DNA of 11,796 nt from an uncultured Collinsella sp. (GTDB taxonomy: Bacteria > Actinomycetota > Coriobacteriia > Coriobacteriales > Coriobacteriaceae). The stretch spans positions 1 to 11,796 of the forward strand of contig CAJMBB010000056.1 in NCBI GenBank assembly GCA_905211615.1, in the 5' to 3' direction. Below, in pieces: positions 7,613 to 11,796 of the stretch. Each line of letters begins with the position of its first letter. Position 1 is the first letter of the stretch. A program made the translations under genes and the position numbers. The notes under the pieces were generated by a model. The model did not search any database. It saw nothing but the letters and a program-made list of their open reading frames with translations, and had not been told where the DNA came from.

Positions 7613-7642
7613 ATTGTACCCTCGTTTGCGAGCGGGAGTCAT
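7613..7642 (-). promoter_or_regulatory. Candidate mrp promoter
   Basis: On the minus strand ATGACT (7637-7642) and TACAAT (7613-7618) are 18 bp apart. TACAAT matches the -10 consensus at five of six positions and the -35 at four of six. Transcription would start near 7606, giving a leader of about 50 bases. TTTGCGA (read on the + strand) occurs at 7625-7631 inside the spacer and again at 7642-7648 over the upstream edge of the -35. Confidence 0.5.
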
Positions 7643-7702
7643 TTGCGATGCATTTGGGCCGAGCGTGCTTGCAATACGATGGGTCCAAGCGAATGGGCGG
7701 GC

Positions 7703-9856
7703 TTACTGAACTTTGCTGGCGAACTCGAGGTATTGCATGCGCTGCAGCTTGTCGATCGTCGAGGCGTATGGGCTGTCTTCAGATTCCAAGTCGTAGCGCA
7801 GCCCGTCGGCACCAAGATAGCCGGCGACATTGATGGTGGGCACATCTGACCTTGTTGCAAGCAGAGCCTTTTGATAGTCGGTGAGCGGGGCGCCGATCTT
7901 ATTAAGGGTAATGGCTGCAATCTCGTTTGCCCCGACGGTGTCGTAGACGTTGAGCTCGGTATTGCCGGCGATTTCATAGTTGGCCCAGACGAAATAGGTC
8001 GACTGATGGATACGGAAAGCGTGGCTTGCCGTATCTTCCTGAGGGTACAGCTCGTCGTTGAGAGTCGTTGCGGCGCTCGGCTGATGGTCGCCAAAAAAGA
8101 CAAGAACAACCGGTCTGCCGATATTGCGGAGCTCGTTGATAAAGTACTCGAGGTCCCGGTCGGATGCGTTGATGCAGGTGAGATAGGTGTTGAGCGCGCT
8201 ATTGGCGCCCTCGCTGGCTCCCTCGACCCAATAGTTTGTCAGCTCTTCGGCGGGAACGGTGCCATAGTCGTATCCGCCATGGTTTTGCATCGTGACATCG
8301 AAGATGAACTGCGGAGCGTCGTCGGTCCTCAGCAGGTCGAGTATCTTGTCATAGGTGGCGTAGTCGCATACGCCGGCATGGTAATAGGGTGCACCTTCGA
8401 AATCGGCGATAGATAGGAAATCTCCAAAGCCCAGCTGCTGATAGATTTTATCTCGATGGTAGTTAACGGGGTTTTGCGGGTGCATGGCAGTGGCGGTGTA
8501 TCCAAGTTCTTTAAGGTCCTTTGCCAAGCTGTTGACGCCATTCATCTGATACAGCTGATAGGGGATTTTGCCTAATCCGACAAAGGCCGTTGTCGCTCCG
8601 GTCAAAAATTCGAATTCGGAGTTTGCCGTTCCGCCACCGGCGACCGAAGCGAGCATGGTGCCGCGAACAAGTGTGTCGGGAAGCGAGTTGTAGGATGCGG
8701 GGCCGGTGTACCCGGCCGCCTGGAGCTGCTCAAAGCACGAAAGGTCGCTAAAACTCTCGTTCATGACGGCAACAATCGTCGGCTTGATTTCATTGAACTG
8801 GGCAACGGCCGCCGCGCGCTGCTCGCTCGAGCCATACGTGCTGTCGTAGGTGGCGGCGAGCTCCTGCTCGATGCTCTGCGCCTCATCGGGCGTATAGTTT
8901 TCGGGTTTCTCAATGGGCAACTCGTTGACCATTTCGGTGAACGAAGTGATAAAACCCTGAGACGCATACGTGGTGATGGGCTGCCAACGGTCAAATCCAA
9001 AATTCAGCGCCTGCTCCAAGTCGATGCTGGAAAAGCCCGAGAGCCCCACAACGGTCACTAGCAGAAAAGCGCAGAGGTTGGCGGCGATTGCGGGGAAGAC
9101 ATGGGTGGGCGTACGGAGCTTTCTCGGTCGGATAAGCGAAAGAAGCCCCAGGGAAATCTCCAGCAGGGCGAGAGAGGTTACGATTCCGGCGGTAAAGGTA
9201 AACTCGTATCCCTCGCTCACTTCCATTGCGGTGCCAAGGGCCAAGATATCGCTTGGCAGGATGGCCTCGCCTTTAAACGTTATGACGAAGTGCTCGGCAA
9301 TGCCAAGGATGCAACAGGCGACGGGCACGAGGGCCATGACGCCTCCATGACGCTGTCCCAGCAAATAAAGGGAGAGCAGAACCGTCGCGAGCAGCCCGAC
9401 GGAAAACCCGAATGAGTTGGCGGGAATGCGATAGAACGTTTCGTTACAGGCAATTTCGAGTGAAACGAACGAGAGCGCTGAAACAGCGGCGATGACAAGG
9501 ATGTCACGGCAAATACAGGCAACCGTTCCCATCGCAAGATCGGTTTGGTCGATAAGTCCCGAAACCAAGGGTTCGACAAGAAGTATGACGGCGGCAGCAC
9601 CGAGCGCCGAATAAGAAAGGACCCATAGGGAACTGTCCTCATTTGCGAGCAATTGATTCGTAATCCATGCAGCTACCACGCCGAGCGGGATGAGGAGCGT
9701 CGCGCACCAAAAGACGCGGGCAATGGGCGGCTTTTCATTGTGTTTGATTGAAAAATACACGCGCACGACGACGGTGGCCACGATAAGGATGGCGATGAAT
9801 ATGGGCAGATTGGCCATGTCGCTCGAAGTGATTTCAAGGGGGATATCTTCGGTCAT
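7703..9856 (-). CDS. LtaS-like membrane sulfatase-fold transferase
   Basis: A 717-residue membrane enzyme of the LTA synthase/phosphoglycerol transferase family, predicted to move polar head groups (such as glycerol phosphate) onto envelope glycolipids or polymers outside the cell. About eight hydrophobic segments occur at roughly 17-35, 46-67, 77-99, 113-135, 147-166, 171-192, 222-242 and 252-273. Basic loops (KHNEKPPIAR, RPRKLR) place the N terminus and the catalytic domain outside. The domain (about 355-660) shows MNESFS with metal ligand Glu367, GGGTANSEFEF with nucleophile Thr410, MQNHGG (His525) and FFGDHQPS (Asp590, His591). The extracellular loop FKGEAILPSDILALG is also typical. ATG at 9856 was chosen because AGAGGA lies about seven bases upstream and the frame further upstream to 10186 is antisense to uvrA. 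The actual donor and acceptor are unknown. Confidence 0.88.
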   Translation of the reverse strand: MTEDIPLEITSSDMANLPIFIAILIVATVVVRVYFSIKHNEKPPIARVFWCATLLIPLGVVAAWITNQLLANEDSSLWVLSYSALGAAAVILLVEPLVSGLIDQTDLAMGTVACICRDILVIAAVSALSFVSLEIACNETFYRIPANSFGFSVGLLATVLLSLYLLGQRHGGVMALVPVACCILGIAEHFVITFKGEAILPSDILALGTAMEVSEGYEFTFTAGIVTSLALLEISLGLLSLIRPRKLRTPTHVFPAIAANLCAFLLVTVVGLSGFSSIDLEQALNFGFDRWQPITTYASQGFITSFTEMVNELPIEKPENYTPDEAQSIEQELAATYDSTYGSSEQRAAAVAQFNEIKPTIVAVMNESFSDLSCFEQLQAAGYTGPASYNSLPDTLVRGTMLASVAGGGTANSEFEFLTGATTAFVGLGKIPYQLYQMNGVNSLAKDLKELGYTATAMHPQNPVNYHRDKIYQQLGFGDFLSIADFEGAPYYHAGVCDYATYDKILDLLRTDDAPQFIFDVTMQNHGGYDYGTVPAEELTNYWVEGASEGANSALNTYLTCINASDRDLEYFINELRNIGRPVVLVFFGDHQPSAATTLNDELYPQEDTASHAFRIHQSTYFVWANYEIAGNTELNVYDTVGANEIAAITLNKIGAPLTDYQKALLATRSDVPTINVAGYLGADGLRYDLESEDSPYASTIDKLQRMQYLEFASKVQ

Positions 9857-9866
9857 GGACGTTCCT

Positions 9867-9906
9867 CTGTTACAGCAAATTAAGTTCAGTATTAGATTAC
9901 TGTAAC
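9867..9906. promoter_or_regulatory. Cluster of GTTACAG-type half-sites before the LtaS-like gene
   Basis: CTGTTACAG (9867-9875) and TTACTGTAAC (9897-9906) are each near-palindromic, and their GTTACAG and CTGTAAC cores form a perfect inverted repeat with a 24-bp gap. A third copy, GTTCAGTA (9884-9891), pairs with TACTGTAAC over a TTAGAT loop with one bulged T. The block ends 11 bp upstream of the LtaS-like start codon, so it could be an operator or an mRNA stem-loop over the ribosome site region. Confidence 0.4.
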
Positions 9907-9974
9907 CTTTCCACGGCATTTCGAGAAACAAAGCACCCGATACGCAACGCAAAAGGTCTGCGAATCTTGTATTA

Positions 9975-9988
9975 CGAACATCTGTGCG
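9975..9988 (+). promoter_or_regulatory. LexA/DinR-type SOS box upstream of uvrA
   Basis: CGAACATCTGTGCG matches the Gram-positive SOS-box pattern CGAAC-N4-GTTCG at nine of ten defined bases (GTGCG instead of GTTCG). It lies 61 bp before the uvrA start codon, as expected for LexA repression of an excision-repair gene. No LexA gene is in the window, so the match rests on the motif and its position. Confidence 0.7.
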
Positions 9989-10015
9989 CGTCGAGTGCGC
10001 TAAACTCATCGACAG

Positions 10016-10021
10016 TATGAT
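10016..10021 (+). promoter_or_regulatory. Candidate -10 box for uvrA
   Basis: TATGAT matches the -10 consensus at five of six positions and lies 28 bp before the start codon. The -35 region is poor (no TTGACA-like hexamer at 16-18 bp). An alternative is TAAACT at 10001-10006, which would put the SOS box across its -35 region. Either choice leaves the SOS box close enough to block polymerase. Confidence 0.4.
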
Positions 10022-10031
10022 TCGATGCAAT

Positions 10032-10044
10032 AGGAGGCAAGGAG
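10032..10044 (+). promoter_or_regulatory. Double Shine-Dalgarno of uvrA
   Basis: AGGAGG (10032-10037) and AAGGAG (10039-10044) lie in tandem before the ATG at 10050. The second one has the normal five-base spacer and is the likely working site; the first would be too far away at 12 bases. Confidence 0.7.
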
Positions 10045-10049
10045 CTTCC

Positions 10050-11796
10050 ATGTCTGATTCTTCTATCGTTATTCGCGGCGCTCGTGAGCACAACCTCCGT
10101 GATATCGATGTTTCCATTCCGCGTGACCAACTCGTGGTCATTACCGGTCTTTCTGGCTCGGGCAAGAGCTCGCTGGCATTTGACACTATCTATGCCGAGG
10201 GCCAGCGTCGATACGTCGAGAGTCTTTCGAGCTATGCGCGCCAGTTCTTGGGCCAGATGGACAAACCCGACCTGGATTCAATCGACGGCCTTTCGCCGGC
10301 GGTGTCGATCGACCAAAAGACGACGTCTAAAAACCCTCGCTCGACGGTTGGCACCGTAACCGAGATTTATGACTATCTGCGCCTGCTGTTCGCCCGCGTG
10401 GGCACCCCGCACTGTCCCGAATGCGGCCGCGTCATTGAGCGTCAGACGACCGACCAGGTTGCCGACAAGGTCTTGGCGGCGGGGGAGGGCCGCCGCGCGT
10501 TTGTGCTGGCACCGGTGGTGCGCGGGCGAAAAGGCGAGTACACCAAACTGTTTGAGGACCTTCGCGCCGAGGGATTTAGCCGCGTGCGTGTCGACGGTGA
10601 AGTGTGCTCGCTCGACGATCCGATCGATCTGGACAAGAAGTTCAAGCACGATATCGAGGTCGTGGTCGATCGCATCGTGATCCGTGAGAACTCTCTGGGC
10701 CGTATCGCCGAGTCTGTTGAGCAGGCGACCGCGCTGGCTCACGGCAATGTAAACGTGTACATGCTGCCCGATCGTGATGCTCCCGAGGGGACCGAGGGCG
10801 AGCTGCTGGAGTATTCGTTGGCCTTGGCGTGCCCGGAGCATGGTCACTCCATTGACGATCTTCAGCCGCGTGATTTTTCGTTCAACGCTCCCTATGGCGC
10901 ATGTCCTGAGTGCGACGGCCTGGGCTTTAAGAAAACCGTTGATGCCGAGGCGCTGATCGAGGACCCCTCGAAGTCCATTGCCGACGGAGTCTTTGGTAGC
11001 CTGTTTGGCAATTCGAACTACTATCCGCAGATTTTTGCTGCGGTCTGCAAACACTTTAAGGTGAGCACCGATACGCCGTGGAAGGACTTGCCCCCTCGCG
11101 TGCGTCGTGCATTCTTGGATGGCCTGGGCGATACGAAGATCTCGGTCGACTACCAAAAGCTCGACGGACGTCGCAGCCAGTGGGATACCAAGTTTTCGGG
11201 CGTTCGCAACATCCTGTACGAACGCTATACCGAGACGACGAACGAGAACACCAAGGCGCGCTTGGAGAAGTACATTCGCGAGGAGCCGTGCTCGAGCTGC
11301 CATGGCGCTCGCCTGCGCCCCGAGATGCTCGCCGTCACCGTGGGCGGCAAGTCCATTTATGAGGTTTGCTGCCTGTCGTGCCGTGAGTCGCTCGAGTTTT
11401 TTGAGGGCCTGGAGCTCACCGAGCGCCAACAGTTTATCGGCGGGCGCATCGTCAAGGAAATCCTGGAGCGCTTGCGTTTTCTGGTCGATGTTGGACTCGA
11501 CTATCTGACGCTCGATCGTGCCTCGGCGACGCTTTCTGGTGGCGAGGCGCAGCGTATTCGCCTGGCAACGCAGATCGGCGCGGGTCTCATGGGCGTGCTC
11601 TATATTCTGGATGAGCCCTCGATCGGTCTTCATCAGCGTGACAACGAGCGCCTGATCAAGACGCTCGAGCGCCTGCGCGATATCGGCAATACCGTTATCG
11701 TCGTCGAACACGACGAGGATACAATCCGTGCCGCCGACTACGTGATCGACATGGGGCCCGGCGCCGGCGTCAACGGCGGACACGTAGTCGCGGCGG
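10050..11796 (+). CDS. uvrA: Excinuclease ABC subunit A (UvrA), 3'-truncated by window end
   Basis: UvrA is the DNA-damage sensor of nucleotide excision repair: a dimer with two ABC-type ATPase modules that loads UvrB on the lesion. Only the first 582 codons are in the window (the full protein is usually about 950). Walker A GLSGSGKS is at 33-40, followed by the conserved YVESLSSYARQFLGQM. A first zinc site reads C261-x2-H264 and C285-x2-C288, where E. coli has four Cys at the same spacing. A further CSSC pair is at 414-417, the ABC signature LSGGEAQR at 495-502, and Walker B ILDEPS with Asp521 and Glu522. The second ATPase module lies beyond the edge. The start is fixed by the AAGGAG site and by the usual IVIRGAREHNL opening. 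A SOS box lies upstream. Confidence 0.98.
   Translation, partial: MSDSSIVIRGAREHNLRDIDVSIPRDQLVVITGLSGSGKSSLAFDTIYAEGQRRYVESLSSYARQFLGQMDKPDLDSIDGLSPAVSIDQKTTSKNPRSTVGTVTEIYDYLRLLFARVGTPHCPECGRVIERQTTDQVADKVLAAGEGRRAFVLAPVVRGRKGEYTKLFEDLRAEGFSRVRVDGEVCSLDDPIDLDKKFKHDIEVVVDRIVIRENSLGRIAESVEQATALAHGNVNVYMLPDRDAPEGTEGELLEYSLALACPEHGHSIDDLQPRDFSFNAPYGACPECDGLGFKKTVDAEALIEDPSKSIADGVFGSLFGNSNYYPQIFAAVCKHFKVSTDTPWKDLPPRVRRAFLDGLGDTKISVDYQKLDGRRSQWDTKFSGVRNILYERYTETTNENTKARLEKYIREEPCSSCHGARLRPEMLAVTVGGKSIYEVCCLSCRESLEFFEGLELTERQQFIGGRIVKEILERLRFLVDVGLDYLTLDRASATLSGGEAQRIRLATQIGAGLMGVLYILDEPSIGLHQRDNERLIKTLERLRDIGNTVIVVEHDEDTIRAADYVIDMGPGAGVNGGHVVAA

Noticed and set aside
7558..7614. Longer mrp start at 7614
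   Set aside because: It would place the AAGGAG site and the GC hairpin inside the coding region, and the proposed -10 box overlaps it. ATG at 7557 is better supported.
7619..7702. Terminator for the LtaS-like gene
   Set aside because: Only weak stems such as GCTTG/CAAGC with a long loop and CTCG/CGAG are visible, none followed by a T-run on the minus strand. No terminator can be supported, so some read-through into mrp is possible.
9857..10186. N-terminal extension of the LtaS-like protein
   Set aside because: The frame is open but would run antisense through the uvrA start and the intergenic region. ATG at 9856 has a proper ribosome site and begins just before the first membrane segment.
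10278..11783. Long open frame of 501 codons on the minus strand
   Set aside because: It is exactly antisense to uvrA, whose every motif is intact on the + strand. It has no recognisable domain, and long antisense frames are common opposite GC-rich coding sequence.
1..11796. tRNA, rRNA, CRISPR array, insertion sequence or prophage
   Set aside because: I read both strands for cloverleaf-like patterns, regular repeats and transposase or integrase motifs and saw none; nearly all of the sequence is accounted for by eight chromosomal genes.

Overview
This 11.8 kb window looks like ordinary chromosomal DNA from a fairly GC-rich Gram-positive bacterium. The overall protein flavour (an LtaS-like sulfatase-fold enzyme, a short Mrp, a UvrA with a CxxH zinc pair, a COG2509 flavoprotein) and the mostly strong AAGGAG-type ribosome sites suggest an actinobacterium of the class Coriobacteriia, perhaps close to Collinsella. 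That placement is an inference from general resemblance, not from a database search. I see no insertion sequence, prophage, CRISPR array, rRNA or tRNA.

Left block (+ strand, 1-3714): the window opens with a strong intrinsic terminator for a gene lying to the left. It is followed by a three-gene run: coaE (dephospho-CoA kinase), a small membrane-anchored lytic transglycosylase that overlaps coaE by 8 bp, and uvrB (nucleotide excision repair). A hairpin terminator closes the block. A TATACT box just before uvrB may give it a promoter of its own.

Middle block (- strand, 3734-9856): four genes point the other way. In their own transcription order they are an LtaS-like alkaline-phosphatase-fold membrane enzyme, then an Mrp/ApbC-type P-loop ATPase (Fe-S carrier family), then a BaiN/HI0933-type flavoprotein whose GTG start directly abuts the mrp stop, then a COG2509 flavoprotein. 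The last gene is separated from the previous one by a hairpin and a perfect TATAAT box. The mrp gene has its own likely promoter.

Right block (+ strand, 10050-end): uvrA, the damage-recognition ATPase, runs off the right edge after 582 codons. A near-perfect LexA/DinR-type SOS box lies 62 bp upstream of its start codon.

Functionally, the two excision-repair genes uvrB and uvrA share an orientation but are split by about 6.4 kb of opposite-strand housekeeping, redox and envelope genes. I did not find a clear novel system. The most interesting signals are regulatory: the SOS box at uvrA, a cluster of GTTACAG-type half-sites before the LtaS-like gene, the hairpin plus TATAAT between the two flavoprotein genes, and the mrp-flavoprotein-flavoprotein gene set itself.
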